Assembly (NCBI RefSeq): GCF_004216905.1
Contig: NZ_SGXJ01000002.1
Location: 310,001 to 374,000 of the forward strand
Reading direction: 5' to 3'
DNA from: Kribbella sp. VKM Ac-2569
Lineage (GTDB): Bacteria > Actinomycetota > Actinomycetes > Propionibacteriales > Kribbellaceae
DNA length: 64,000 nt
Positions 34,111 through 42,518 of this stretch are shown here, piece after piece (the stretch's first letter is position 1; every line of letters begins with the position of its first letter). The notes under the pieces were generated by a model. That model was given only the letters and a program-made list of their open reading frames with translations. It was not told where the DNA came from and did not search any database. A program made the position numbers and the translations under genes.

Positions 34111-34935
34111 ATGGGTATGAACAACCTGCCAGAACCGGCGGATCTGCACGCCTGGCTGTCCGAGCGGCGTCCGCTCGACTGGGGGGATCCGATCCCGACC
34201 AAGGCGGAGATCGCCGCCAAGTACGGCGAAGGTACGGCCGCACGGAGTCTGCAGATGCTGACCAAGGCCGCCGCGGTGGAGCCTCGCATCACCAACTCCA
34301 TGATCTCGGCGATCGGAGCGGAGGCAACGCCGTACCACCTCGAGAACCGGCTGAAGTCGCCACAGTCGCTCGCCCGCAAGCTGGTCAAGTTCGAGGACTA
34401 CTACCGTCGATCGAACCAGGTTCCGGAGGACGTACTTCGGTACACGGCAGCCGTCAAGCACCCCGACGAGCTCACTCAGGCCGCGATCAGAACGATCGAT
34501 CGCCTCAACGACAACGAGTGGCAGACGGAGTCCGCACACCACTCCTACGTCGACGGCAGCCGCTACAAGGGTCTGCATGCCTTCCTGCGCGCTCAGGGAG
34601 AGAAGGTCGAACTGCAGGTGCACTCGGGCGAGTCGATCGAGGTCAAGGAACGCACCACGCCCCTCTACCAGATCGAGCGGGATCGCGATCAACCCCCGGC
34701 CGCACGGGATGCCGCCCGGAGGGAATGCATCGCCTTGTCGGATCAGATGACCCAACCCGCCGGCATCGAGGACCTCAAGGAACTCGGAGGCGTGTCGGTG
34801 GACGCCATTAGCTACGGTAAGAAGCGCCAGCAGCACCGCTCCGAGCCAGGGACGGTCCGCGAGAGCGAGCCGGACCGTACACCGGAGCAGACCCACCAGC
34901 AGTTTCGGAATCGACAGAACGGGACTTCACGATGA
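34111..34935 (+). CDS. RelA/SpoT-like nucleotidyltransferase, candidate toxin
   Basis: The 274-residue protein matches the RelA/SpoT-like toxin family seen at the C-terminus of actinobacterial polymorphic toxins and in secreted nucleotide pyrophosphokinases. Visible landmarks are EPRITNSM (about 57), ENRLKSPQSLARKL (78-91), PEDVLRYTAAV (105-115), RYKGLHAFLR (151-160), ELQVHSGES (168-176) and TPLYQIERD (184-192), followed by the usual Pro/Ala-rich post-domain segment. It lacks an HD hydrolase and TGS/ACT domains, a signal peptide or a delivery domain. GAGGGGAG precedes ATG 34111. It overlaps the following small gene by four bases, the arrangement of a toxin-immunity or toxin-antitoxin pair. 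Confidence 0.75.
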   Translation: MGMNNLPEPADLHAWLSERRPLDWGDPIPTKAEIAAKYGEGTAARSLQMLTKAAAVEPRITNSMISAIGAEATPYHLENRLKSPQSLARKLVKFEDYYRRSNQVPEDVLRYTAAVKHPDELTQAAIRTIDRLNDNEWQTESAHHSYVDGSRYKGLHAFLRAQGEKVELQVHSGESIEVKERTTPLYQIERDRDQPPAARDAARRECIALSDQMTQPAGIEDLKELGGVSVDAISYGKKRQQHRSEPGTVRESEPDRTPEQTHQQFRNRQNGTSR

Positions 34936-35246
34936 CGCGGTTGTTCTTGGTCAAGGATGGGGCGACGGAGCTGTGGGTGGCGGCGTTGGTCGAGGAGGAT
35001 GTTTGGACGTACGTCGGGAACACCGGGAAGTTCCACTACAACGAGGGTGCCCGGCATGACTACTACTTCCTCAACGGGCTGCAGTACGTCGATATCGGTA
35101 TCGCGGAGGCCAAGCGCCTGATCCAGGCCGGCGTCGGCACGGTCGACGAGGACGAACTCCCGGACTCCGTCCGCCGCTGGCGTGAGGACCCCAAGGGCAT
35201 GGACCCCGAAGTCGTGTTCGCCTCGATGGCCGCGGACCTCGCCTAG
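34932..35246 (+). CDS. Small protein, candidate immunity/antitoxin
   Basis: The ATG overlaps the stop of the RelA-like gene (ATGA). The 104-residue acidic protein starts MTRLFLVKDGATELWVAAL and is rich in aromatic residues in the middle (WTYVGNTGKFHYNEG, YYFLNGLQY), then acidic helices. I know no named family. Its size, low pI, coupling to the nucleotidyltransferase and single-domain look fit an immunity protein. A hairpin terminator begins 14 bases after the stop, so these two genes form a closed operon. Confidence 0.65.
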   Translation: MTRLFLVKDGATELWVAALVEEDVWTYVGNTGKFHYNEGARHDYYFLNGLQYVDIGIAEAKRLIQAGVGTVDEDELPDSVRRWREDPKGMDPEVVFASMAADLA

Positions 35247-35259
35247 CAGAGGCGGTGGG

Positions 35260-35303
35260 TTGGGGAGGTTTCCTGCCCGATTCGGGTAGGCGATCCTCCC
35301 CAA
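35260..35303 (+). terminator. Strong hairpin after the immunity-like gene
   Basis: TTGGGGAGG at 35260-35268 pairs with CCTCCCCAA at 35295-35303, and an inner eight-pair stem (CCTGCCCG / CGGGTAGG) fills most of the middle. There is no T tract. It marks the end of the RelA-like operon. Confidence 0.75.
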
Positions 35304-35345
35304 ATGGTCGAGCTGTCGGGACCCTTGGGGCTGTAGTTTTGCGGG

Positions 35346-36302
35346 GTGGAGATGATTTCGGGGCGGTGTTTTCCTACGCCTGATGTTGTGAAGACGGGGA
35401 ACAATCCGGCTGCTTGGGATCAGTTGGGTGGGTTTGCGGCGGTGCAGGCTGCGGAGGCCAATGCTGCGTTGGGGGTGTTGGCGCAGCGGTTGGAGGGGGC
35501 GGGCTCGCAGGCGGAGCGGGTTGCGGCGTTCGAGGCGGCGTACCGGCATGTGGCGGAGTGGCGGTACCAGGTTGCCGTGGAGGGGCAGTGGACCCGGCCG
35601 AATGCGGATGCGGACGATGTTCGGGCGACGATCGGCGAGGACGGGTACATGCGGTACCGGTTGTCGCCAGGTACGGGCAATCGGGAGCCGGGGTCGCCTG
35701 CGTGGAAGTTGCTGTCCGAGCTGGAACAGGTTGCCCTGGAGCGGATGGGCAGGGATCCTCACTTTCAGAACGTCGTGACGTTGCGCGACGGGACCACGGT
35801 GAACGGGAACCAGTTGCACTACGTGCCAGCGCCCCGGAACCCGGCGACGGGTGGTCCCTATCTGGGGAATCCGGACCAGGTGGTGACGCAGACCGCGGCG
35901 TACGCGGACCGGGAGGTACTGCGGCGGGCGTCGTTCGAGGCGCTGGCCGAGTTGGAGGGGGCGCGGGCTGCGGGTACGGCGGATGTGCGGGATCCTGCGC
36001 AACGGCAGGCGTTCGTGGATGCGGCGTACTTCTTGGTGCAGGGGCCGGAGTTCAAGCGCGGGAGTGATGCGATCATGCGCACTTTCCTGGCGACGGCGCA
36101 CACCCGGGTGTTCGACGCGGCGCCGGTGTTGCCGCAGGCAATCGATCTGGACGGGATGGTGCGCGGCCAGGAAGGCTTCAACCGGGTGATGCACGAACAA
36201 CTCCGCCTCGCCCCATCGCCAACCAGCAACGAGCCAACCGCCGCCACGACGACCGAGCGCGCAACGCCCACAAGAACCCGCCCAGGCGGCCTCGCCCGGT
36301 GA
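35346..36302 (+). CDS. Unrecognised protein with degenerate Fic-like motif
   Basis: The 318-residue protein (GTG 35346, or ATG 35352) shows no domain I can name. It is alanine-rich and helical to about residue 110, with GTGNREPGSPAWKL near 115. A block near 236-275 reads FKRGSDAIMR then PVLPQAIDL; the spacing of F-x2-G-x5-R matches the Fic motif F-x-E-G-N-G-R-x-x-R, but the His and the GNG are absent. The last 30 residues are a Thr/Pro/Arg-rich tail. It lies directly downstream of the toxin-like operon, so a linked effector role is possible. There is no signal peptide. Confidence 0.6.
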   Translation: MEMISGRCFPTPDVVKTGNNPAAWDQLGGFAAVQAAEANAALGVLAQRLEGAGSQAERVAAFEAAYRHVAEWRYQVAVEGQWTRPNADADDVRATIGEDGYMRYRLSPGTGNREPGSPAWKLLSELEQVALERMGRDPHFQNVVTLRDGTTVNGNQLHYVPAPRNPATGGPYLGNPDQVVTQTAAYADREVLRRASFEALAELEGARAAGTADVRDPAQRQAFVDAAYFLVQGPEFKRGSDAIMRTFLATAHTRVFDAAPVLPQAIDLDGMVRGQEGFNRVMHEQLRLAPSPTSNEPTAATTTERATPTRTRPGGLAR

Positions 36303-36308
36303 GTCTGA

Positions 36309-37256
36309 TTAGGCGGAGTTGTAGAGCTGGGTGATGACGGATTCGATGGTGGGTTCGGAGACCGACAGGTCTACGAGCGGGTAGTTGGCGGCGATCTCTG
36401 CCAGCAAAGGCGCCGCGCTGGTGCTGGTCGGGAACGTGAGGTGCTGCCGCGGCCCGTTGACCTTCACGACGGTGGCTCCGGTGACCTCGATGGGTGGCAG
36501 GGAGGCGGCCAGGTCCACGACCAGCGTGCGCGGCGCCGACTGGCTGGACTTCAATCCGTCGAGGGTGCCGTCGAAGATCTGGTGGCCGTGGTCGATGACC
36601 ATCACGCGGGTACAGAGCGCCTCGATGTCGTCGAGGTCGTGAGTGGTGAGAATGATCGTCGTACGGCGTTCCGCGTTGACCTGCGCCAGGAACTCGCGGA
36701 GCCGCGCCTTGCTGATCACGTCCAGCCCGATCGTCGGCTCGTCGAGGTAGACGATCTCTGGGTCGTGCAGCAGCGCCGCCGCGATGTCGCCGCGCATCCG
36801 CTGACCCAGCGACAACTGCCGTACGGGCACGTCCAGCAGATCGCCCAGATCGAGTAGCTCCACAAAGGTCGCCAGGTTCTCCCGGTGACGGGCGAGCGGT
36901 ACGCCGTACATCTTCTGCAGCACCGCGAACGAGTCTTTCAGCGGAAGGTCCCACCACAAGGTGGTTCGTTGGCCGAAGACGACGCCGATGCGACGAGCGA
37001 GCTTCAGCCGATGCCGCGACGGGTCCACACCGGCGACCCTGATCGACCCGCCGGACGGCACCAGGATGCCGGTCAGCATCTTGATCGTGGTGGACTTCCC
37101 GGCACCGTTCGGTCCGATGTAGCCCATCACTTCCCCCGGTTCGACGGTGAACGACATCCCGTCGACCGCCCGCACCTCCCGGCGAGTACGGCGCAATCCG
37201 GATCGCGACGTGACGGTGAACGCCCGCGACACGTCCTCCAACTCGATAACAGGCAT
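36309..37256 (-). CDS. ABC transporter ATP-binding protein (COG4586-like)
   Basis: The 315-residue ATPase has an N-terminal extension (MPVIELEDVSRAF) and Walker A GPNGAGKST (near residue 54), Q-loop FGQRTTLWWDLP, signature LSLGQRMRGD and Walker B IVYLDEPTIGLD, then the H-loop THDLDD. The C-terminal 70 residues form an extra beta domain common in the COG4586 group of ABC-2-type exporters. AGGAAG precedes the ATG. It is the last gene of a three-gene operon with two permeases. Substrate is unknown; the convergent gene ends six bases away. Confidence 0.9.
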   Translation of the reverse strand: MPVIELEDVSRAFTVTSRSGLRRTRREVRAVDGMSFTVEPGEVMGYIGPNGAGKSTTIKMLTGILVPSGGSIRVAGVDPSRHRLKLARRIGVVFGQRTTLWWDLPLKDSFAVLQKMYGVPLARHRENLATFVELLDLGDLLDVPVRQLSLGQRMRGDIAAALLHDPEIVYLDEPTIGLDVISKARLREFLAQVNAERRTTIILTTHDLDDIEALCTRVMVIDHGHQIFDGTLDGLKSSQSAPRTLVVDLAASLPPIEVTGATVVKVNGPRQHLTFPTSTSAAPLLAEIAANYPLVDLSVSEPTIESVITQLYNSA

Positions 37257-37261
37257 GATTT

Positions 37262-38080
37262 TCAGCTTCCTGTACTGCGATAGCGACGAAGACCGCCCCG
37301 CCACGCCAGCGAGGCCAGCACGACCATCAGCACCGCGACCAGCGGCGACAGCAGCCCGATCCAGGACGGCAACCCGAGCGGCGCCGGCTTCCCCAGTACG
37401 TACAGCACCGGGTAGTAGTTGACGAAGGCAATCGGTACGACGAACGTGACGGCCCGCACGATCTGCTGACCGAAGATCGCCAGCGGGTACTGGGTCATCG
37501 CCTGGCCGCCGTACGTGAACGAGTTCGACAGCTCCGCCGAGTCCGTGGACACGAACTGGAACGCCGCGCCGAGCACGAAGATCGCGCCGAAGATCACCGC
37601 CCCGGCGATCATCGACACCACCAGCATGATGCCGCGGGCAACGGTCCAGTCGACGTGCAGCCGGCCGAGCGCGAAGACCAGCACGATCGCAGCCTGCACC
37701 GGCCGGCCGATCCGCCGCAAGGCGAATCCGTCCGCCGCGGCCTGCAGGAACGAGGGCACCGGCCGGATCAGGTACGCGTCGAAGGCGCCGGTCCGGATCC
37801 GCTCCCCGACCCGCTCGATCGACCCGGTGAACAGGTCCGCGATCCCGAGCGTCATCGAGGCCGTTGCATAGAGCAACGCCATCTCCGACAGCGAGAACCC
37901 GCCGAACGACGAGATGTGGCTGAACATCAGCACGATCGCGAGGAAGTCCATCAAGGTCAGCACCATCGAGCCGAACAGCATCAACACGAACGACAACGGG
38001 TACGCCATCGACGACCGGATCCACATTGTGATCAGCATCCAGTACTGCGCCGGCACCCGGAGCAGACGCGACCTAACCAC
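37262..38080 (-). CDS. ABC-2 family permease (COG3694-like)
   Basis: The 272-residue membrane protein has about six transmembrane helices, beginning after a short cytoplasmic RSRLLRVPAQYW segment. The loop RTGAFDAYLIRPVPSFLQ after helix 2 is the hallmark found in permeases paired with COG4586 ATPases. It starts at GTG 38080, overlapping the upstream permease stop by eight bases, and stops six bases before the ATPase start. It is one half of a heterodimeric exporter. Confidence 0.87.
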   Translation of the reverse strand: MVRSRLLRVPAQYWMLITMWIRSSMAYPLSFVLMLFGSMVLTLMDFLAIVLMFSHISSFGGFSLSEMALLYATASMTLGIADLFTGSIERVGERIRTGAFDAYLIRPVPSFLQAAADGFALRRIGRPVQAAIVLVFALGRLHVDWTVARGIMLVVSMIAGAVIFGAIFVLGAAFQFVSTDSAELSNSFTYGGQAMTQYPLAIFGQQIVRAVTFVVPIAFVNYYPVLYVLGKPAPLGLPSWIGLLSPLVAVLMVVLASLAWRGGLRRYRSTGS

Positions 38081-38870
38081 CTTGGATCACCACCTTGCGG
38101 GTGGCTACGGACGTGACGAGTTGGGCGCCGAGGAGCAGGACCACGATCCAGCCGAGCTGGAACAGCAGCGCCGAACCGGCACCGCCCGGGTTCCGGCCGA
38201 GCCAGATGTCGATCGGCACCTGCATCGTCGCGGCCCACGGCGTCGCGCGGGCGACCTCACCGATCCAGCCCGGGAACACGACCAGCGGCAGGACCATCCC
38301 CGAGAAGAACGTCGACAGCACCAGCGCCAACTGCTCCGTGCCCCGGGTGTCGGTGATCCAGAACCCGGACAGCGCGACCAGGTACCGAATGCCGAAGCTG
38401 ACCAGGATCGCCAGGAAAACACCGGCTGCGACCGCGAGCCAGGCCGGCAGCGACGAAGGGAACTTCAGGTCGAACACCAGCATCCCGGCGAGTAGCGGCA
38501 CTCCGCCACGCACCAGCAACTGGAACGCCGCCCGCCCGAGGTCGACCGACAGCCACCACAGCAGCAGGTGCGTCGGACGGTACAGGTCCACCGCGATCTC
38601 ACCGCTCCGGACCCGCTCCCCCAGCTCCCCCGTCGTCGTGGCGCCCCAGATCCCGACGGGCATCAGCAACCCCTGCTGCAACCACACGAACGTCAACGCG
38701 TCCGAGGCGTCGTACCCGCCCAGGCCGGGCCGCTCGTGCCACAGCGTCAGGTAGATGCCGCACATGATGAACCCGAACACCGAGTTCGTGAACGCACCGG
38801 ACGCCGTCGCGATCCGGTACGTCGAGAACCGCCGGAACGACCGTACGGCGATCGCCCAGTAGACCCCCAC
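38073..38870 (-). CDS. ABC-2 family permease (COG4587-like)
   Basis: The 265-residue permease starts at GTG 38870, six bases after an excellent GAGAGGAGG; the open frame reaches to 38963 but without support. About six membrane helices follow MGVYWAIAVRSFRRFST, including a loop VRSGEIAVDLYRPTHLLLWW similar to the partner permease. It is the first gene of the exporter operon. The longer N-terminus predicted by the open frame would be out of character for the family. Confidence 0.87.
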   Translation of the reverse strand: MGVYWAIAVRSFRRFSTYRIATASGAFTNSVFGFIMCGIYLTLWHERPGLGGYDASDALTFVWLQQGLLMPVGIWGATTTGELGERVRSGEIAVDLYRPTHLLLWWLSVDLGRAAFQLLVRGGVPLLAGMLVFDLKFPSSLPAWLAVAAGVFLAILVSFGIRYLVALSGFWITDTRGTEQLALVLSTFFSGMVLPLVVFPGWIGEVARATPWAATMQVPIDIWLGRNPGGAGSALLFQLGWIVVLLLGAQLVTSVATRKVVIQGG

Positions 38871-39048
38871 CTGCAACCTCCTCTCGAACCGGGTGATGTC
38901 CAAGAGCCACAGCGGCACGCAGAACCGCCCCGAATCTGGAAGACCCGGGGGTTCGGACACCACTGTGACGGCATGGCTGAACCACGCCGATTGTCAAAGG
39001 CAGAAGAGGGAGGCTACGCCGGGCCGCCGAGCGCGTCAATACAAATAA

Positions 39049-39090
39049 CCGGTCCGGACGTGGGACCCCTCAGACCCACGCCCGGACCGG
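39049..39090 (-). terminator. Intrinsic terminator of the 39-kb hydrolase
   Basis: CCGGTCCGG-A-CGTGGG at 39049-39064 pairs with CCCACG-C-CCGGACCGG at 39075-39090. In the direction of the hydrolase gene it is followed by TTATTTGTATTG, a T-rich tract. The remaining upstream gap to 38870 shows nothing firm. Confidence 0.9.
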
Positions 39091-39110
39091 TGCCCGGAAG
39101 GTACAGGAAC

Positions 39111-39956
39111 CTACAGGGTGTCGCTCTTCAGCAGATGAGCGAGGTGGGTGGCGAACGGACCCGGGTGGCTGGCGTACCCGCCGTGCCCGCCCGGGAACAT
39201 CACCACCGGCCAGCCGAGGTGGTCCGCGATGACCTCGATCGGCCGCCCCGGAAGGTGCATGTACGACTCCAGTCCCGCCGCCGGTACGACGCGATCGGCG
39301 ACCCGCTTCAACGCGTCCAGATCCGGCTCGTACCGGGTGAACGGCAACAACTTGTGCTCGTAGAAGTTGGCTGCGTTCGCCTGCATCCGCTCCGCGAGCT
39401 CGCGGTACTCCGGCAGCAGATCCTCCATCGGCGGCATCGCGTCGTCGTCCATGCCGGTGCCCATCATGAACACCACGTCGGCCGCGGTCAGCCCGTCCTC
39501 GCGGTACGTGTCGTACACGTCGGCGAAGAACGCCCGCGCGTCGTCCGCGTCGGAGTCCGGGAGCAGCTCGGTGCACGGCGGCTCGTGCGCGACCAGCATC
39601 CGCACCCGCTCGGGGTGGCGGGTGATCAGCTCGAGACCGGTGATCGCACCGGAGCTGCTGCCGAAGACGTACGCCGGTTCGCTGCCGGCGACCGCGTCGA
39701 TCAGGGCCAGTGCGTCCGCGGCCGATTGCACCAGGGTCTCGTCGGTCGCCTCCCCGACGTACTCGCTGCGCGAGTTGCCGCGCGGATCGTAGGTCACCAC
39801 CGTGTACTCGGCGGCGAGCTGCCCGACCATCCCGCAGAACACCCCGGCGTCGGTCCCGCCGCCCGCGATCAGCAACAACACCGGCCCCGAGCCGGCGACC
39901 TCGTAGTGCAGCGTCGCCCCCGGCACCGCCAATTTGTTCACAGTCTTCGCACCCAT
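39111..39956 (-). CDS. Alpha/beta-fold hydrolase
   Basis: The 281-residue protein opens MGAKTVNKLAVPGATLHY. The oxyanion segment is LLLIAGGGTDAGVF (GGGT in place of HGxG), the nucleophile elbow is FGSSSGAITGLEL (Ser near 105), and the His lies in PGGHGGYASHPG near 260. A helical cap spans about 130-200. GAAAGGGG precedes the ATG. Related actinobacterial proteins are annotated as haloperoxidase-like or proline iminopeptidase-like hydrolases. The transcript ends in the strong terminator. Confidence 0.87.
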   Translation of the reverse strand: MGAKTVNKLAVPGATLHYEVAGSGPVLLLIAGGGTDAGVFCGMVGQLAAEYTVVTYDPRGNSRSEYVGEATDETLVQSAADALALIDAVAGSEPAYVFGSSSGAITGLELITRHPERVRMLVAHEPPCTELLPDSDADDARAFFADVYDTYREDGLTAADVVFMMGTGMDDDAMPPMEDLLPEYRELAERMQANAANFYEHKLLPFTRYEPDLDALKRVADRVVPAAGLESYMHLPGRPIEVIADHLGWPVVMFPGGHGGYASHPGPFATHLAHLLKSDTL

Positions 39957-40032
39957 CAGGCGAGCCCCTTTCTTTCCCCCTCAGGCTCCACCCACCCGCT
40001 GGCACCCCACGCACACGGCGCTGGCACCGACG

Positions 40033-40914
40033 TCAGCCGGCGTCTTCCAGCGGGACCGATGCCGGCTCGTCGAGACCTGCCCACGGGTCGCGGGTCGGGG
40101 CTTCGCGGCGGCCTTGGGGGCAGATTTTGGCGAAGTCGCACCAGCCGCACAGCGGGGACGGCTCCGGTGGGAAGGCCTCGTCGGCCTCCGCGGGGGTCAG
40201 GCCCTCCGCCCACTTCGCTTCGGCGGCGGCTGCGTCGTCGGCCATCGACTCGGCGCGTTTCTGGTGCCGTCCGAGCGACGCCTCGTCGTGATCCGCCGCG
40301 GCGACGGTGTTGGTCGGCAGGTGGTGGAGCTCGACGCGAGTGCACGGCTTGTGCAGGACGCGGCGCGCGCCGAGGACGTACAAGGCCATCGCCAACGAGG
40401 ACCGGGCGTCGACAGCGGTCAGCGGGCGGCGACCGGTCTTGTAGTCGACGATCGCGAGCTCGGTCCCGCCGCTCCCATCACGCGCCGGGCGCTCGTCGAT
40501 CCGGTCGACGCGTCCGCGCAGCGAGGCCCGCTCGGTGGTGAACGCAACGGTGCGCTCCACTCCGCGAGGTTCGTAGTACGGATCGGAATCCCGCAGGTAC
40601 CCGAGCACCATCTCGGTCGACCGGTCCCGCCAGTCCAGCGACTGCTGCTCGTCGCGGAACCCCTCGCTACGCCAGCTCGACCGCATCTTCGCGACGACCT
40701 CGTCCGGCGTACGGCGGGACGCAGGCCAGCGCCCGAAGAAGTCGGCGAGCACCTCGTGGACGATCGCGCCGACCGTGTTGTGCGCCCACGGCGGACCCTT
40801 GGGCGGCCGCGGCGTCTCGAGGTACGTGTACCGGTACTTCCGCTTGCAGTCCGCGAACGTCAGCAGCTTCGTCGGCGTCGCGACGAACAACCGCTTCGGC
40901 ATTCCAGGAAGCAC
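40033..40914 (-). CDS. RecB-family exonuclease with Fe-S cysteines
   Basis: The 293-residue protein is a single RecB/Cas4-type PD-(D/E)XK nuclease. The first Cys is in TFADCKRKYRYTYL, the catalytic core is GRVDRIDE and IVDYKTG, and C-x2-C-x5-C-like cysteines (LCGWCDFAKICPQG) near the C-terminus complete a likely 4Fe-4S cluster. No helicase is fused and no cas genes are near, so it is a stand-alone RecB nuclease as in Rv2119 of M. tuberculosis. The start is uncertain between GTG 40914 (AAGG nine bases upstream) and ATG 40902. It begins two bases before the end of the marC gene. Confidence 0.88.
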   Translation of the reverse strand: MLPGMPKRLFVATPTKLLTFADCKRKYRYTYLETPRPPKGPPWAHNTVGAIVHEVLADFFGRWPASRRTPDEVVAKMRSSWRSEGFRDEQQSLDWRDRSTEMVLGYLRDSDPYYEPRGVERTVAFTTERASLRGRVDRIDERPARDGSGGTELAIVDYKTGRRPLTAVDARSSLAMALYVLGARRVLHKPCTRVELHHLPTNTVAAADHDEASLGRHQKRAESMADDAAAAEAKWAEGLTPAEADEAFPPEPSPLCGWCDFAKICPQGRREAPTRDPWAGLDEPASVPLEDAG

Positions 40915-40915
40915 G

Positions 40916-41533
40916 TCACCCCGCCTTGATGAAGTCGGTGACCGCGTCAGCGACCAGCTGTACGGCGATGGCGCTCAGCAGCAGACCGGCGATCCGGGTG
41001 ACGAGCAGTACGCCGTTCTCCCCGAGGATCCGCATGATGATGCCGGAGAACCGCAGCGTCAGCCACATCACCAGATGGATCGCGATGATGCCGACCGAGA
41101 TCGCGACCACGTCCGGCAGCGAGCCGTTCGCCCGCTGCACGAACACCATCGTGGCCACGATCGCACCCGGCCCGGCGAGCAACGGCGTACCGAGCGGAAC
41201 GAACGCGATGTTCACGTTCTTGGTCTGCACCGGGTCCTCGGCGGTGTCGGTCAGCAGCTGCAGCGCGATCAGCAGGAGCAGCAGACCGCCGGCGCACTGC
41301 AGCGCGGGCAGCGTGATACCGAGGCGGTGCAGGATCTGTTGCCCGAACGCCGCAAACACCACGATCACGCCGAACGCGACCAGCACGGCCTGCCACGCCG
41401 CCTTCTTCCGGACCGCGCGGGACTGGCCGGCGGTCAGTGAGATGAACAACGGCACAGTGCCCGGCGGGTCCATGATCACGAACAGCGTGACGAAGACCGA
41501 GCTGAACAGGCCGAGGTTGATGACGCTGTTCAC
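40916..41533 (-). CDS. MarC family integral membrane protein
   Basis: The 205-residue protein has six transmembrane helices and family-typical segments: IMDPPGTVPLFISLT near residue 20, and LLAGPGAIVATM near 115. MarC proteins were once linked to multiple antibiotic resistance but their function is unsettled. GTGA overlaps the PHP gene stop by four bases, and its own stop lies one base before the nuclease start, so PHP-marC-nuclease look like one operon. Confidence 0.9.
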   Translation of the reverse strand: MNSVINLGLFSSVFVTLFVIMDPPGTVPLFISLTAGQSRAVRKKAAWQAVLVAFGVIVVFAAFGQQILHRLGITLPALQCAGGLLLLLIALQLLTDTAEDPVQTKNVNIAFVPLGTPLLAGPGAIVATMVFVQRANGSLPDVVAISVGIIAIHLVMWLTLRFSGIIMRILGENGVLLVTRIAGLLLSAIAVQLVADAVTDFIKAG

Positions 41534-42450
41534 GGCAGGTAGGCCTCGGGAACAACGGAGTCGGAGGCGGCGGCGTTGGTCTTGGCAACGTCCAGCAGGC
41601 GCTCGAACTGATCGGGCTCGGTGGAGTTCACGCCCAGGTCGTGGTCGATCTTGCCCACACCGTGGTGGTCGCTGGAACCGGTGTAGATGATGCCGAGGTT
41701 CGTTGCGATGGCCCGCAGCGCCTCCCGCGACTCCGGCGAATGGTCCTGGTGATCCACCTCGATACCGGCGAGGCCGTGGTCTGCGACCAAGCCGGCCAGG
41801 TTCTCCTCGGTCATCACCTTGTAGCTCGACCGGCCCCACGGGTGCGCGATCACCGGCACACCGCCGGCCTCACGAACCAGGTCGATCGCATGGCCCGGCT
41901 CGAGCGCGTAGTGCGGGACGTGCCCGGCGCGGCCGTCGGCGAGGAACCGGTCGAATGCCTCGCTGCGGTTGGCGACCGTCCCGTTCGCGACCAGCGCGTC
42001 AGCAACGTGCGGCCGGCCGACCGACGGCGTACCCGTCGCCTGCGCCAGCACCTCGTCGACGGTGAGCGGTACGCCGATGCTGTTCAGCCGGGCCACGATC
42101 GTCGGAATCCGGTCGGTGCGGCCGTCGCGAATCACCTGCAGGTCCTTGGCGAGCGGTGCGTACGTCGGGTCCGGGAGGTAGCCGAGCAGGTGAACGCTGA
42201 TCCCGTTGAGCTTGCAGGAGATCTCCAGCCCCGGGATGAACCCGATGCCGAGCTCCTCGGCGGCCCGCCGGCCGTCCACCCAGCCGTCGGCGGTGTCATG
42301 GTCGGTGAGCGCGATCACATCGAGCCCGGCCTGCTGCGCGTGCCTCATCAGGACGTCCACCGTGTCGGTGCCGTCCGAACGGTTCGAGTGGGTGTGCAGG
42401 TCGATGCGCACGATGCGGTCCGCGTCCCTTCGCCGGGGGTCAACTGTCAC
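41530..42450 (-). CDS. PHP-domain phosphoesterase
   Basis: The 306-residue protein has the PHP metal motifs DLHTHSNRSDG (near 17-27), ALTDHDT (near 47), PGLEIS (near 75), a late HPWG and SSDHHG near 275, so all four are present. Related E. coli YciV/TrpH is 3',5'-nucleotide phosphatase or RNase AM. GTG 42450 is preceded closely by TAGCAT, which suggests a leaderless start; GTG 42411 (MRIDLHTHS) is an alternative. It is the first gene of the PHP-marC-nuclease operon. Confidence 0.88.
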   Translation of the reverse strand: MTVDPRRRDADRIVRIDLHTHSNRSDGTDTVDVLMRHAQQAGLDVIALTDHDTADGWVDGRRAAEELGIGFIPGLEISCKLNGISVHLLGYLPDPTYAPLAKDLQVIRDGRTDRIPTIVARLNSIGVPLTVDEVLAQATGTPSVGRPHVADALVANGTVANRSEAFDRFLADGRAGHVPHYALEPGHAIDLVREAGGVPVIAHPWGRSSYKVMTEENLAGLVADHGLAGIEVDHQDHSPESREALRAIATNLGIIYTGSSDHHGVGKIDHDLGVNSTEPDQFERLLDVAKTNAAASDSVVPEAYLP

Positions 42451-42518
42451 CGCTGATGCTAGCCGCGTTCACCGCCGCGCCCTGGCACTTGTGCACAGAA
42501 GCCCTATCCTCGGGGTGC

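Noticed and set aside
38568..40541. A 657-codon plus-strand open frame across the permease, hydrolase and nuclease genes
   Set aside because: It crosses three well-supported minus-strand genes and a terminator, and its product is low-complexity Arg/Pro.
40033..40914. Cas4 and a CRISPR system
   Set aside because: The nuclease resembles Cas4 through its Fe-S cysteines, but no repeat array or other cas gene is in the window, and stand-alone RecB nucleases are normal in actinomycetes.
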